Positions 1-10,324 of a stretch of DNA of 64,000 nucleotides are shown piece by piece. Position 1 is the first letter of the stretch, and the number at the start of each line of letters is the position of its first letter. The notes beneath the pieces were generated by a model. That model had not been told where the DNA came from, did no database searches, and was given only the letters and a program-made list of their open reading frames with translations. This stretch comes from Candidatus Binatia bacterium. Lineage in GTDB: Bacteria; Desulfobacterota; Binatia; Bin18. The position numbers and the translations under genes were made by a program. The stretch covers positions 124,001 through 188,000 of the forward strand of contig JAJEFA010000002.1 of the NCBI GenBank assembly GCA_022820725.1. Reading direction: 5' to 3'.

Positions 1-75
1 TGACATTCGCTTAACGTTCACTATACCTGGAAAAAGATGAATGACAGGTAGAAGCCCTCGCTTCTCTTGTTATTG

Positions 76-109
76 AGAGCCCAACGCAGCCACGTTGGGC
101 TCTTTTTTT
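76..109 (+). terminator. Rho-independent terminator (left edge)
   Basis: An 11-bp perfect stem (AGAGCCCAACG with CGTTGGGCTCT, 6-nt loop) is followed by a run of seven T on the plus strand. It ends whatever is transcribed rightward from the left edge and lies tail to tail with prkA. On the minus strand there is no T run after the stem, so it is not an obvious terminator for prkA. Confidence 0.85.
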
Positions 110-115
110 GTTCGG

Positions 116-2047
116 TTAATCTTTCCACAAATGGTTGGCCGCGTATTTTAAGATCACGTCCACACTGTCTTCCGGATAGCCGAGTTCGATCAGGCGCCGC
201 ACCATGGCAGCGTGCTTTTGCTGCTGTTCCTCGTCTCGCGTCCGCGCCTTGGTAATAATGCGGCTGATATCGCGCACGGAGCTCATCAGCTTTTTCTCAA
301 TCGCGTCCTTCAGCGGCTCGTAGCTCTCATACCCAACTTTTTCTCCGCGTCGTAACGCCGCCCAGAGATAGGCAATCACCTCTTGGCGGAAGCCGTCTGC
401 TGCCGAGCCAATAATCGCAATCTGCTCCTCAATGGATTTGAGAAAGCCCTCGTCCGGCAAGAGTTCTTCCTTGGTATTGCGGTCTTTGACCTTGGTCTGG
501 TTCACATACGCCTCGGCGTGGTCCAGATAGTTCTGAAAGAGCGATTCGGCTTGTTCCTGATAGGAATAGACAAATGCTTTGGTGATCTCCTTCTCCAGAA
601 TTTCGAGGTATTCTTTATGAATCGTGTCTTGGAGAAACTCCAGATACTGCTTGCGCAGATCGTCGGCAATTTCCATTTCCTTGACCATCCGAATCAGGGC
701 CTCACGCACGCTGATCGGGTTAATCGAGGACCCACCGTCCGACAGGGCGTTGTCAAGCGCTTTCATGATAAAACGGGTGGAGATGCCGGACATGCCTTCG
801 CGCTTGGCATCCTCACGTAGTTCTTTGACGGTGATCTTTTTGGTACGGCCTTTTTCAACCACTTCTTCGCCATTGTACAGGCGCAGCTTGGTCATCAGAT
901 CGCATTTTGGCGAGGGCTCTAAACGTGACAGGATGGCGAACATCGCCGCGATTTCGAGCGTATGCGGGGCCACGCTTGCCCGGAAGTCAGAGTAGTGCAG
1001 CATCTTTTGGTAGATTTTGACCTCTTCCGACTGGCGCAAATTATAGGGCACCTTGACCACAACAATGCGGTCCAGAATCGCCTCGTTGGTATGGTCGGCC
1101 TTGAACTTCTGCCACTCCGCCTCGTTCGAATGGGCCACAATGACCGTGTCGACAAAGACCGTTCCGTGGCGACCCGGCGCGGGCACGAATTTCTCCTGCG
1201 TGGCCGTAATCATCGCGTGCAGATATTCCGTCTCGTTCTTGAAGACCTCAATGAACTCGACCATGCCGCGGTTGCCGACGTTGAAGGCTCCGTTCAGTTC
1301 GAGCACGCGCGGGTCGCCTTCTGAATAGCGGTCCAATTTTGAGATGTCCTCTGAGCCAATCAGCACCGAGGTGTCCTGATTGTTGGGATCAACTGGCGGT
1401 ACGACCCCAATCCCGCGGCGATTCCGCTTGGAAAAACCAACCGTGGTGACCGGCATCTCTTCATAGCGGTTTTTGAACTCCTCCCGCAGGCGCCAACGGG
1501 TCACCGGACAGAGATCGCCCTCAATCCGCACGTCGAGCATCTTCTCGAATTCTTTGCGCAAATGGCGGGGAATGAGCAGGAGCGGCTCTTCGTACATAGG
1601 GGAACCCGCAATCGCATAGATCGGCTCCAACCCTTCCAGCCCGCGCTGGAGCTTCTCAACAAGCGAACTCTTCCCGGCCCCAACCGGTCCCATGAGATAG
1701 AGAACCTGGCGGCTCTCTTCTCCGCGCATGGCCGCAGACTGGAAGTAGCGCACGATCTGGGCCAGGGTTTCTTCAATGCCGAAGAACTCGTCCTTGAAGA
1801 AATTATAAACTTTGAGTGTCTCGTCCTTAAACAGCCGTCTGACCCGTGGATCATCGGTCTCGTTCACATCAGAGACCCCTTCGCGCATGATCATGTCATA
1901 GGTCCGCGCATGGGCGTGCTTGACCAGCGAGGGGTCTTTCCTGATCTTTTCCAGATACTCGATAAAGGTCCCACTCCAGTGTTTGCTCTCTTGATTCTCC
2001 CGGTCTGCCTGGATCATCCGCTCAAAGACATTTTGCTCGGCTGCCAT
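116..2047 (-). CDS. prkA: PrkA family serine protein kinase
   Basis: This 643-residue protein matches the length and organisation of PrkA: an N-terminal AAA-type ATPase-like module with a P-loop (GPVGAGKS, about residues 120-127), then a C-terminal protein-kinase-like region. PrkA-family proteins phosphorylate serine residues and are linked to stationary phase, nitrogen and stress responses; the substrate here is unknown. I chose the ATG at 2047 because AAGGAG lies 7 nt upstream; an upstream ATG at 2098 has no such site. The gene is often followed by a yeaH-like DUF444 gene and a spoVR gene, but the left edge at 1 cuts the neighbourhood. It lies downstream of the minus-strand tRNA genes with no terminator seen between. 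Confidence 0.93.
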   Translation of the reverse strand: MAAEQNVFERMIQADRENQESKHWSGTFIEYLEKIRKDPSLVKHAHARTYDMIMREGVSDVNETDDPRVRRLFKDETLKVYNFFKDEFFGIEETLAQIVRYFQSAAMRGEESRQVLYLMGPVGAGKSSLVEKLQRGLEGLEPIYAIAGSPMYEEPLLLIPRHLRKEFEKMLDVRIEGDLCPVTRWRLREEFKNRYEEMPVTTVGFSKRNRRGIGVVPPVDPNNQDTSVLIGSEDISKLDRYSEGDPRVLELNGAFNVGNRGMVEFIEVFKNETEYLHAMITATQEKFVPAPGRHGTVFVDTVIVAHSNEAEWQKFKADHTNEAILDRIVVVKVPYNLRQSEEVKIYQKMLHYSDFRASVAPHTLEIAAMFAILSRLEPSPKCDLMTKLRLYNGEEVVEKGRTKKITVKELREDAKREGMSGISTRFIMKALDNALSDGGSSINPISVREALIRMVKEMEIADDLRKQYLEFLQDTIHKEYLEILEKEITKAFVYSYQEQAESLFQNYLDHAEAYVNQTKVKDRNTKEELLPDEGFLKSIEEQIAIIGSAADGFRQEVIAYLWAALRRGEKVGYESYEPLKDAIEKKLMSSVRDISRIITKARTRDEEQQQKHAAMVRRLIELGYPEDSVDVILKYAANHLWKD

Positions 2048-2176
2048 AAAGCGCTCCTTGTATGAGTGCAAGGGGTTGCGTTGACAGTTACCCACCACCT
2101 CTTGGGGGCATTATAGGAAGTGGGAATGGCGAATCAAGACCTAGATTCGGACCAGACGAACAAGAGGGATGAGGAA

Positions 2177-2251
<75 letters not shown>

Positions 2252-2261
2252 GCTCGGGAAG

Positions 2262-2334
2262 CTGAGGTGGTAGGACTCGAACCTACAATCGCCTGATCCA
2301 GAGTCAGGTGGCTTACCAATTAGCCCACACCTCA
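2262..2334 (-). tRNA. tRNA-Gln (anticodon CTG)
   Basis: A 73-nt cloverleaf reads on the minus strand with acceptor TGAGGTG/CACCTCA and discriminator G. The 5' U pairing with A at position 72 is typical of tRNA-Gln. The anticodon loop CTCTGGA gives CTG, decoding CAG. The gene starts 34 nt after the gltX stop codon and is probably co-transcribed with gltX. Confidence 0.93.
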
Positions 2335-2368
2335 GTGTGTTTCACAATAAATAAGCCACTATAGGAAG

Positions 2369-3784
2369 TCAAGATTCAGCCGCAACTGGCGGCTCCGCCA
2401 AAACACGGTCAATCCGGGCAAGGCAGCGTTCCTTTCCCAACACCTCCATGACCTCAAAAATCCCAGGACTCGCCGTCTTTCCGGTGAGCGCGACCCGGAC
2501 CGGTTGGGCGATTTTGCCTAATTTGACCTGCTCGGTTTCCATAAATGCAGTGAATGCTTTATGGAGTGTTGGTTCATCCCAGACTGTCACATCGTGCAGT
2601 TGGGTCCGCAAACGCGCCAACAGCGGAAGGGTAGCGGCCTTTAGAAATTTCTTCGCCGCCTTCTCCTCTAACGTAATATTATCTGACAGATAGAAATGGG
2701 ATTGCGTTCCCAGCTCCACCAGCGTTTTCGCCCGGGGTTGCAGCGTTATCACCATCCGTGCCAGCCAGCCGTCATCAGGCAGGGGACGTTCCGTTGCCGG
2801 GAGAAAGGGCTTCACTTCCTGTGTCAATTGCTTGGCAGGCCGTGCATTAAGATAGTGCGCGTTCAGCCACTCCAGCTTTTCCTGATTAAAGACACCGGCG
2901 GATTTGCCGACGTCTTCGAGCTTGAATTTTTCTTCAAGCTCCTGCCACGAAAAGACTTCGTCGTCGCCATGCGCCCATCCCAAGCGGGCCAGAAAATTCA
3001 CCAGCGCATCCGGTAAATAGCCCGCTTCTCGATAGGCACGGACGGCGGTCGCTCCATGGCGCTTGCTGAGCGGTGCCCGGTCGTTGCCCAAAATCAGAGG
3101 CAGATGAGCGAAATGGGGGAGCGAGGCGTCCATTGCCTGGAAGAGCAGGATCTGACGCGGCGTATTCGTCAGATGATCATCACCTCGAATAATATGGGAA
3201 ATATGGAGGTCGGCGTCATCGAAGACTGAACAGAAGTTATACGTTGGTGAGCCGTCGGAGCGCACCAGAATCAGGTCGTCCAGTTCCTGATTCTGAAACA
3301 CCACCCGCCCCTTCAGCAGATCATCAACAACAGTCTCGCCTTCTTTGGGGCTCCGGAAACGCACCGTGTAGGGACGAGACTCGCCCGGCGCGGGCAGATA
3401 GTCCCGACAGGTCCCGTCGTAGGCCGGACTGCGCCCTGCGGCCAGTGCGGCTTTCCGTTTGGCCTCAAGCTCCTCGGGGGTGCAAAAACAGCGAAAGGCT
3501 CGCCCTTGGCTGAGCAACCGCTCTCCCATGTCCTGGTACTGCATCGAGCGCTGGCTTTGGTAGTATGGACCCTCGTCCCAAGCCAGACCAAGCCAGCGCA
3601 TCGAATCCACAATATCATCGTGGAATTCCTGGGTAGAGCGCTGCATGTCGGTGTCGTCGATGCGCAGCACGAAAGTCCCGGATTGTTGTCGCGCGGCCAA
3701 GAGGGCAAACAGGGCGGTCCGGGCTCCGCCAATATGCAGGAAACCGGTCGGACTCGGGGCAAAACGTGAACGAACGGCTATCAT
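2369..3784 (-). CDS. gltX: Glutamate-tRNA ligase
   Basis: The 471-residue class I aminoacyl-tRNA synthetase attaches glutamate to tRNA-Glu in the cytoplasm. The HIGH-type motif appears as HIGG at residues 17-20 and the KMSKS-type motif as PLSKR at about 238-242. The length is normal for bacterial GluRS. The C-terminal half carries the anticodon-binding region. If the organism lacks GlnRS, a non-discriminating GluRS would also charge tRNA-Gln for later amidation; that cannot be decided here. The start ATG has only a weak upstream site, but the next residues (VRSRFAPSPTG) match the family start. The gene is flanked on both sides by tRNA genes, including two of its substrates. Confidence 0.96.
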   Translation of the reverse strand: MIAVRSRFAPSPTGFLHIGGARTALFALLAARQQSGTFVLRIDDTDMQRSTQEFHDDIVDSMRWLGLAWDEGPYYQSQRSMQYQDMGERLLSQGRAFRCFCTPEELEAKRKAALAAGRSPAYDGTCRDYLPAPGESRPYTVRFRSPKEGETVVDDLLKGRVVFQNQELDDLILVRSDGSPTYNFCSVFDDADLHISHIIRGDDHLTNTPRQILLFQAMDASLPHFAHLPLILGNDRAPLSKRHGATAVRAYREAGYLPDALVNFLARLGWAHGDDEVFSWQELEEKFKLEDVGKSAGVFNQEKLEWLNAHYLNARPAKQLTQEVKPFLPATERPLPDDGWLARMVITLQPRAKTLVELGTQSHFYLSDNITLEEKAAKKFLKAATLPLLARLRTQLHDVTVWDEPTLHKAFTAFMETEQVKLGKIAQPVRVALTGKTASPGIFEVMEVLGKERCLARIDRVLAEPPVAAES

Positions 3785-3913
3785 GTCCGAACGCTACCCA
3801 CGGGCAGCCGACAAGTCAACGCCGGGCGGGCAGCATGCCCGACTCCTGGTATCGGTCCGCAGGGTGGAGGGGGTTTGAGTTCTTGAAGGGTATCAGGTAA
3901 GGTGCGCTGAGCT

Positions 3914-3986
3914 GAGCCGATAGCTCAGTTGGTAGAGCATCTGCCTTTTAAGCAGAGGGTCCCGGGTTCGAGCCCCGGTCGGCTCA
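3914..3986 (+). tRNA. tRNA-Lys (anticodon TTT)
   Basis: A 73-nt cloverleaf with acceptor GAGCCGA/TCGGCTC and discriminator A. The anticodon loop is CTTTTAA, giving anticodon TTT, and the T loop contains GGTTCGAGCC. It is 22 nt upstream of tRNA-Glu(TTC) on the same strand and probably forms a two-tRNA transcript. CCA is not encoded. Confidence 0.96.
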
Positions 3987-4008
3987 TCCCTCTTTTACAA
4001 TCCATTCT

Positions 4009-4083
<75 letters not shown>

Positions 4084-4089
4084 TTTTCC

Positions 4090-5376
4090 TTACACAAACA
4101 TCCCCAGAGGCTCGAACTCCTCTCGGAGCAACGCCTTCGTATCATCATAGCCCAGCCATTCCTGAATCAGGGTGGCGTAGACACGACGGAAGTCGGTCGT
4201 ATAGCGCAGGTTGCCGTCGTCCAAATCGGTCAGGCTGGGCGGAGAGCTGTAAAAGCCGCCTTTGACTTTTTCACCGATGACGTACACCGGCGTGGCCGTA
4301 CCGTGGTCAGTGCCCTTACTGGCATTCTCGGGGACACGCCGGCCAAATTCGGTAAAAACCATGATCGCGACATCATCGGCCCGACCGATACGGTTGAGGT
4401 CTGCCATAAAACCGCGGAGGGCGTCGGTGGTATAGGTCAGGAGGCGAAAATGGAGATCGTTTTGGTGGACGTGGGTATCAAAGACATTGCCCGCATAACT
4501 GACGTAGTACAGTCGGGTCGGTATCTCGGCCTTGATTAAGGCCGCGACCTTGCGCAAATCAAGCCCGAGACCGGCCGCCCGCACGCCATAGTCGACCGGG
4601 GTCTGATAGTCCGCCCACGCCTGACGCACAAAGGCCGCACTTTGTGTTGCGTTTTCCGCCAGGCCAGTCAGGAAGTCCAAGGAGGCGTTGGGTGTCGCCC
4701 GTTTATCACTCAGCCGGGGAAAAACCGGTTGTTGCTGGTGAACGCCATTCCGTTTAAATCCTTCGGGGTCATAGAAGACCAGGGGCGAGTGGAGGCGGCT
4801 GCGCACGGCCAGGGATTGCGCAGTGGCAATATTGACGAGATAGTTGCGCTGCACCTCGGGGTCGAGCGCATCGGCCAGGCGGCCTAACCAGCCGAGCTTT
4901 TCGCCCGCATGAGGGCTGCCCGTATGCCAAAAGCCCATGGACGCAAAATGCGACAGGATCGGATTGTCGTATCCGCAGGCGTGGACAATAGCCAGCTTGC
5001 CGTCTTTGTAGAGATGCTCGAAGCCGGCCATGGCCGGATGAAAGCCAAAGTGCGCGTCAATCTTCCGCACATCTTGGGCCGGAATACCAATGGTCGGGCG
5101 CTGTTGGTAATAGGCATCGTCGCCATACGGAATGATCGTATTCACCCCGTCGTTCCCGCCTGAGAGTTCAACCACGACAAGAATGCGTTCCGGATGCGTA
5201 TGGGGTGACGTCGCAGCCTCCGTTTGCTTTGCCAGTACCGAGAGCGGACCACGGGACACCAGAGGGGTACCGAGCAGTCCGGCCCCAACGCCGAGGCCGT
5301 ACATGCCCACGCGGAGGGCGTCGCGCCGTGAGAGTGACCTATTCAATAGAGACGTTTTTATCGAGGTCTTAGCCAT
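4090..5376 (-). CDS. DUF1501 family exported protein
   Basis: This 428-residue protein belongs to the DUF1501 family, whose members are usually exported and fall in the alkaline-phosphatase/sulfatase-like fold group; the activity is not established. The N terminus carries a twin-arginine-type signal (SRRDALRVG at about residues 16-24, then a glycine-rich hydrophobic stretch), which predicts export of a folded protein by the Tat system. Internal family features include VVELSGGNDGVNTIIPYGDD, HFGFHPAM, and FTEFGRRVPENASKGTDHGTA toward the C terminus. An AAGGATAAGG ribosome-binding site precedes the ATG. It follows the DUF1800 gene by 18 bp; these two families are almost always paired. Confidence 0.93.
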   Translation of the reverse strand: MAKTSIKTSLLNRSLSRRDALRVGMYGLGVGAGLLGTPLVSRGPLSVLAKQTEAATSPHTHPERILVVVELSGGNDGVNTIIPYGDDAYYQQRPTIGIPAQDVRKIDAHFGFHPAMAGFEHLYKDGKLAIVHACGYDNPILSHFASMGFWHTGSPHAGEKLGWLGRLADALDPEVQRNYLVNIATAQSLAVRSRLHSPLVFYDPEGFKRNGVHQQQPVFPRLSDKRATPNASLDFLTGLAENATQSAAFVRQAWADYQTPVDYGVRAAGLGLDLRKVAALIKAEIPTRLYYVSYAGNVFDTHVHQNDLHFRLLTYTTDALRGFMADLNRIGRADDVAIMVFTEFGRRVPENASKGTDHGTATPVYVIGEKVKGGFYSSPPSLTDLDDGNLRYTTDFRRVYATLIQEWLGYDDTKALLREEFEPLGMFV

Positions 5377-5394
5377 ACACCTTATCCTTCGTTG

Positions 5395-7305
5395 TTAGCC
5401 TAGCTGATATTCCGGCGTACTCATAATGAGATGGACCAGATGACGGACCGGCTCCTCCAGATAGGTCATCGCCGGTTTGATCTTCTCTGTCCCCAGTTCC
5501 TGGGCGAGGAAGTCGATAAGCGCTTGTCGATCGTCTGCCGCCGGGGGAACCCGCAGCAGACGGTCAAGGAAATGGTCGACAACCTCAGACGTTGTTGCCA
5601 GCCCAGCCTGGCGAACGATGCTGGTCATGGAAAGCTGGGCGGCAAAACGAGGAATGGGTTTCACCCGACGAAAGGCTTCTTGCCAGCCGTGCGTGCTCCC
5701 GTAGCGCGTATTATAATCTTCGTCCGCCCCCGCCATCATATTAAACATAGACATGGACTCGGAGCCTGACGGCTCCATGGCGTTGCCGGACATGGCGTTA
5801 TCATCGGTCTCAATCGTTGCCGCCGTAATCTCATAGCCTTGGGCAATCTTGGTCGCCACCTTTTGGTTGGTCACCGGCATCCAGCGGTCCGGCGGCCGAA
5901 AATTAACCATATCGGGAAAGAAGACCGCGCGGGCGAAGTTTCCACGTTCAAGCAGCAAGGCGGGCGTAATCCAACTCCGCCCCCCCTCCCAGCCTGCGAC
6001 ATTTGGCGGATGAAAGAGTTCTTGGCCCAAATCGCGAGTGGTCGTGTTGAAGTCGGGTACTCCGGGGATATTGGTCAGCCCGAGTTTGCGATAGGTCGAA
6101 ACCACGAGATGCGCCGGGCCTTTGATCTGGGTTCCGTAGGCTGGCGGACTGTAGAAGTCGCGCGCGAGAAAAATCGTCGTCAACAGCGGTGCGATTTCAT
6201 AGTGATGCTCTCGCAGGATCGCACCGAGTTGCGCTACCAACTCGGGCGCGGGATTTTGCCGGACAAAATAGCGATATAACTTGGCCGCAATGAAACGGGC
6301 CGCCACCTCCTGTTCCAGAACAATATCAATAATATCGATACCGTCATAATTCCCGGTACGTCCGAGGAAGGTCTTCTCTCCTTCGTCGTGCAACTCGGGT
6401 TTGACGACAAAGTCCAGCCCGACATGGGTCCAGCCGGTAAACGCCCGGGAGGCCTCGCGAATATCTGTCTCGGTGTAGTTGCCCACCCCCAGGGTGAAGA
6501 GTTCCAGGATTTCTCTACCAAAGTTCTCGTTGGGGTGGCCTTTGATATTCTCCCCCGCATCCAGATAGACAAGCATGGCCGGGTCCTGGGCGACACCGAT
6601 GAGGAGATCACGGAAATTCCCATTCCCCCGTTGCCAAAACAATTCGAGCTGTTTGAGGAGCTTGCGGTAGTCCCGCACCTTGGTGTCTGAGGTCGCAAAA
6701 TGACCGTGCCAGAACAGGGCGAGTTTTTCCTGGAGCGGGCGCTTTGTCACCAGCATACGCTGAGCCCACCACTGTCCAGCCCGCCGCATTTCCAGCGCGT
6801 CGGCCCGGAGCCAATAGAAAAAACGATCGACAACGGGCTGGAGCGGACGACTTCCGCCGGGTTTGACCTTGACTCCCATGGCCTCGCCGTTGACACGAGC
6901 AATACGCACGGCATCAGCGCGGCTTTTCGGAAACGGGTCAAGCGTTGGATCGAACACCCCAGATTCATCGAACGGCGGAACGTGGCTGTTGTCGATGTCT
7001 TGGTAGTGAACCAGATGACGAACGGCGGCGGCTGGCGTCATCGCAGCCAAGTGGTCAACTTCTTGAGGCGAACCGCCAAAACCGGCCCGCTCCAAGAGAT
7101 GGGCAGCCCGGTCCCGACTCCATTCTTGGGCGGTTATGGGCGTCAGGTCACCCATCCACGAGGCTGGTCCGGCTCGAAGATTCTGCTTCTGGGGACGAGC
7201 CTCTTCGGCGAAAAGGAGGGACATCAGAAGGACGAAGAACATGCAGCTTCCAGCCCCTACCCTCCTGACGGGCCGACTCAGTCTCCGGTTCCAATTCCAT
7301 TGCAT
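5395..7305 (-). CDS. DUF1800 family exported protein
   Basis: This is a 636-residue DUF1800 protein. Members are large secreted or periplasmic proteins of unknown activity encoded next to DUF1501 proteins. I chose the ATG at 7305 because AGGAG lies 10 nt upstream; a longer frame to 7356 lacks a clear site. The N terminus has basic residues and then a hydrophobic segment (CMFFVLLMSLLFAEEARP), consistent with a signal peptide. Family landmarks include HLLERAGFGGSPQEV, the FWHGHFATS region, GHPNENFGREILELFTLGVG, and the HPPNVAGWEGGRSW region. It is first gene of a two-gene transcription unit with the DUF1501 gene and is divergent from acnA. Confidence 0.92.
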   Translation of the reverse strand: MQWNWNRRLSRPVRRVGAGSCMFFVLLMSLLFAEEARPQKQNLRAGPASWMGDLTPITAQEWSRDRAAHLLERAGFGGSPQEVDHLAAMTPAAAVRHLVHYQDIDNSHVPPFDESGVFDPTLDPFPKSRADAVRIARVNGEAMGVKVKPGGSRPLQPVVDRFFYWLRADALEMRRAGQWWAQRMLVTKRPLQEKLALFWHGHFATSDTKVRDYRKLLKQLELFWQRGNGNFRDLLIGVAQDPAMLVYLDAGENIKGHPNENFGREILELFTLGVGNYTETDIREASRAFTGWTHVGLDFVVKPELHDEGEKTFLGRTGNYDGIDIIDIVLEQEVAARFIAAKLYRYFVRQNPAPELVAQLGAILREHHYEIAPLLTTIFLARDFYSPPAYGTQIKGPAHLVVSTYRKLGLTNIPGVPDFNTTTRDLGQELFHPPNVAGWEGGRSWITPALLLERGNFARAVFFPDMVNFRPPDRWMPVTNQKVATKIAQGYEITAATIETDDNAMSGNAMEPSGSESMSMFNMMAGADEDYNTRYGSTHGWQEAFRRVKPIPRFAAQLSMTSIVRQAGLATTSEVVDHFLDRLLRVPPAADDRQALIDFLAQELGTEKIKPAMTYLEEPVRHLVHLIMSTPEYQLG

Positions 7306-7497
7306 TGGCTGATCTCTCCTACTCCAGATATATACTCGCTGATCCGGCTGCACCACAAGATACCAAGAAAATTCTCCGCTTGAGCGTTCTCGTGCGTCGT
7401 CGCTCCCTTGCCTTGATGGACGAGAGAATATATCCGCTTAGCCAAGCACCAGGGTATCATTTTGTAATAGGCGACAAAGACGTGGAGGGATTTTTGT

Positions 7498-10209
7498 ATG
7501 GCACATAACCTGTTTGATTCTTTGCAAACCTTTACCACCGCGACCGGAAAAACCAGCCAATTTTATGCCCTGCCCCAACTTGAAAAAGCGAGTGTCGGAC
7601 CAATTTCTCGTCTTCCGATCAGTCTCCGTATCGTGCTGGAGTCGGTCCTCCGTAACTATGACGGCCAGAAAATTACTGAAGAGGACGTCCGGACCCTCGC
7701 TAATTGGGGGCCGACAGAGACCCGCACGGCGGAAATTCCCTTTGTGGTAGCACGGATTATCCTGCAAGACTTTACTGGCGTTCCCCTGCTGGTCGACTTG
7801 GCCGCCATGCGTTCAGCCGTAGCCAGGCTGGGCAAAGATTCCAAACTGATCGAACCTCTGGTGCCCGTGGACCTGGTGGTCGACCACTCGATTCAGGTCG
7901 ATCACTCAGGGGTCGGGAATGCTTTACAACGGAATATGGAGATCGAATTCGAGCGCAATCGGCCCCGGTATCAATTTCTGAAATGGGGCATGCAGGCGTT
8001 CGATAGTTTTCAGGTCGTGCCGCCGGGGGTCGGTATTGTCCATCAGGTCAATCTGGAATACCTGGCCAAAGGCGTCCTCGAGAGAGACGGCGTCTATTAT
8101 CCGGATACCCTGGTCGGCACGGACTCGCATACCACCATGATTAACGGCCTGGGGGTGGTCGCCTGGGGAGTGGGAGGCATTGAGGCAGAGGCCGGCATGC
8201 TGGGGCAACCGGTGTATTTTCTCACCCCGGACGTCGTTGGTATGCATATGACCGGCCGCCTGCGTGAGGGGGTCACCGCGACGGACCTCGTACTGCACTG
8301 CACCGAGATGCTCCGCGCGGCCAAGGTCGTAGGGAAATTCGTGGAATATTTTGGCGAAGGTGCAGCGTCCCTGCCCCTGACCGATAGAGCAACGATTGCC
8401 AATATGGCGCCGGAGTATGGTGCGACCATGGGCTTTTTTCCGATTGATGAGGAAACCTGCAAATACCTGACGGCTACGGGTCGAACCGAGGAGCAGGTTG
8501 ATGCGTTCCGGAGCTATTTCCAGGCCCAGCAGATGTTCGGCATCCCGCGCCATGGTGAGGTGGATTACAGCCAAGTGCTGGAACTCGATTTGGCCGATGT
8601 GCAGCCCGGTCTGGCCGGCCCACGTCGTCCGCAGGACCGGATTGATCTCCCGGACATGAAGGAGACCTTCCAGGGACTCCTCACAACGCCGCTCAACGAG
8701 GGTGGTTTTCAGGCTGACCGATCAACGCTTGACCAGCGCCATGGCGTGCCGAAAGACGGTCCTTCGAGCTTCGGCGATATTGGACATGGTGATGTGCTCA
8801 TTGCTGCGATTACTTCATGCACCAACACCTCAAACCCGAGCGTGATGTTGGCAGCCGGACTCGTGGCCAAAAAGGCGGTCGAGCGCGGCATGACGGTCAA
8901 ACCGACGGTAAAAACCTCTCTGGGTCCGGGCTCGCGTGTCGTAACGGAATATCTGGAGAAAACCGGATTACAACAATATCTCAACCAAGTCGGTTTTCAG
9001 ACCGTGGGGTATGGCTGCACCACCTGTATCGGGAACTCCGGCCCCCTCGACTCGGAGATCGAACAGACGGTGGTACAAAATAATCTTGTGGCGGCCAGCG
9101 TCTTGAGCGGTAATCGCAACTTCGAGGCCCGCGTCCATCAAAATATTCGAGCGAATTTTCTGATGAGTCCACCGCTCGTCGTGGCGTTTGCCCTGGCGGG
9201 TCGGGTTGATATTGATCTGACCAGCGAGCCCGTGGGCCAGGACAAAGACGGAACCGCCGTCTATTTGCGCGACCTATGGCCGAGCGGGAATGAAATTCAA
9301 GACCTGCTGGCGTCCGCCATGGACTCAGACACCTACCGCCGGTTGTATACCGACTTTGAAGAGCAGAATCCGCTTTGGAATGACATTTCCAGTTCAACTG
9401 GTGCGGTCTACGAGTGGAACACGGAATCGACTTATATTCAGGAGCCGCCCTTCTTTGAGGCTTTCGGCCTCCAGGCCGGAACGATTCAAGACATTACCGG
9501 TGCCCGCCCACTGGTCGTGCTGGGCGATTCCGTCACCACCGACCATATCAGTCCTGCGGGCGCGATTAAGCCGGATGCGCCAGCCGGACGGTATCTCCAG
9601 GAGCATGGAGTTGCGGTTAAAGATTTCAATAGTTACGGCTCGCGCCGCGGTAACGATCGCATTATGACCAGGGGCACGTTTGCCAATGTGCGGATTAAGA
9701 ACTTGATGGTGCCCGGAATTGAAGGTGGGGTCACGCAGTATCATGCGGCTCATGGGAATGGTGGCGAGCAAATGGCGATCTACGATGCGGCCATGAAATA
9801 TCAGGTCGACGGCACCCCGCTGGTCGTGTTGGCCGGACAGGAGTATGGCACGGGAAGTTCGCGTGACTGGGCCGCCAAAGGGACGCGGCTGCTTGGGGTG
9901 GAAGCGGTGATTGCCCAAAGCTTTGAGCGGATCCACCGCAGCAATTTGGTCTTTATGGGCGTGGTGCCCTGTCAGTTCAAAGAGGGCACCAGTGTGCAAA
10001 CGCTGAGCCTGAACGGGACCGAGACCTTTGATCTCATCGGGCTCAACGCTGGCCTCAAACCTCTGCAGGATGTGACCTTGGTCGTCCACCGTGCCAACGG
10101 ACAGTCGACACAGGTCCAGGTTACCGTTCGTATTGATACGCCCATTGAGGTCGAATACTACCGGCACGGGGGCATTTTGCCCTACGTGTTACGGCAGTTG
10201 GTTGCCTGA
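7498..10209 (+). CDS. acnA: Aconitate hydratase (AcnA/IRP1 type)
   Basis: The 903-residue enzyme converts citrate to isocitrate in the TCA cycle and may act as an iron-responsive regulator as in other AcnA proteins. The length fits the AcnA/IRP family. The three cysteine ligands of the [4Fe-4S] cluster are seen in [10 protein letters not shown] and in [12 protein letters not shown]. The C-terminal swivelling domain includes [15 protein letters not shown] and [15 protein letters not shown] sequence (here [16 protein letters not shown]). A GGAGGG site precedes the ATG by 8 nt. Citrate synthase lies elsewhere in the window (50543). Confidence 0.97.
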   Translation: MAHNLFDSLQTFTTATGKTSQFYALPQLEKASVGPISRLPISLRIVLESVLRNYDGQKITEEDVRTLANWGPTETRTAEIPFVVARIILQDFTGVPLLVDLAAMRSAVARLGKDSKLIEPLVPVDLVVDHSIQVDHSGVGNALQRNMEIEFERNRPRYQFLKWGMQAFDSFQVVPPGVGIVHQVNLEYLAKGVLERDGVYYPDTLVGTDSHTTMINGLGVVAWGVGGIEAEAGMLGQPVYFLTPDVVGMHMTGRLREGVTATDLVLHCTEMLRAAKVVGKFVEYFGEGAASLPLTDRATIANMAPEYGATMGFFPIDEETCKYLTATGRTEEQVDAFRSYFQAQQMFGIPRHGEVDYSQVLELDLADVQPGLAGPRRPQDRIDLPDMKETFQGLLTTPLNEGGFQADRSTLDQRHGVPKDGPSSFGDIGHGDVLIAAITSCTNTSNPSVMLAAGLVAKKAVERGMTVKPTVKTSLGPGSRVVTEYLEKTGLQQYLNQVGFQTVGYGCTTCIGNSGPLDSEIEQTVVQNNLVAASVLSGNRNFEARVHQNIRANFLMSPPLVVAFALAGRVDIDLTSEPVGQDKDGTAVYLRDLWPSGNEIQDLLASAMDSDTYRRLYTDFEEQNPLWNDISSSTGAVYEWNTESTYIQEPPFFEAFGLQAGTIQDITGARPLVVLGDSVTTDHISPAGAIKPDAPAGRYLQEHGVAVKDFNSYGSRRGNDRIMTRGTFANVRIKNLMVPGIEGGVTQYHAAHGNGGEQMAIYDAAMKYQVDGTPLVVLAGQEYGTGSSRDWAAKGTRLLGVEAVIAQSFERIHRSNLVFMGVVPCQFKEGTSVQTLSLNGTETFDLIGLNAGLKPLQDVTLVVHRANGQSTQVQVTVRIDTPIEVEYYRHGGILPYVLRQLVA

Positions 10210-10270
10210 TGTGACGGGCAATTCTTGCATTGCCCTTCTCCGACCGTCCCCTCCCGGAGGCTCTTACCGA

Positions 10271-10324
10271 GTGCTGTCTGCGGGCACTTTTCACACTTGC
10301 AAAGTGCCCGTTTGCTTCCTATGA
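10271..10324 (+). CDS. Possible 17-residue leader ORF upstream of DsbA-like gene
   Basis: A GTG at 10271 preceded by GGAGG (10 nt away) opens a 17-codon frame whose TGA overlaps the ATG of the next gene (ATGA at 10321). Its product would be MLSAGTFHTCKVPVCFL, with two cysteines. The downstream gene has no ribosome-binding site of its own, and a 10-bp hairpin sits inside this frame, so translational coupling or attenuation is possible. It may equally be chance; nothing but position supports it. Confidence 0.25.
   Translation: MLSAGTFHTCKVPVCFL
10281..10310 (+). promoter_or_regulatory. Perfect 10-bp hairpin before DsbA-like gene
   Basis: CGGGCACTTT pairs perfectly with AAAGTGCCCG around a 10-nt loop, followed by TTTGCTTCCT and the start codon of the next gene. 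It may be the acnA terminator with a poor T run, or a structure that controls translation of the DsbA-like gene. Confidence 0.55.

Noticed and set aside
9394..10167. 257-codon open frame antisense to acnA
   Set aside because: The sense frame is a full, well-conserved aconitase; the antisense product shows no family features.
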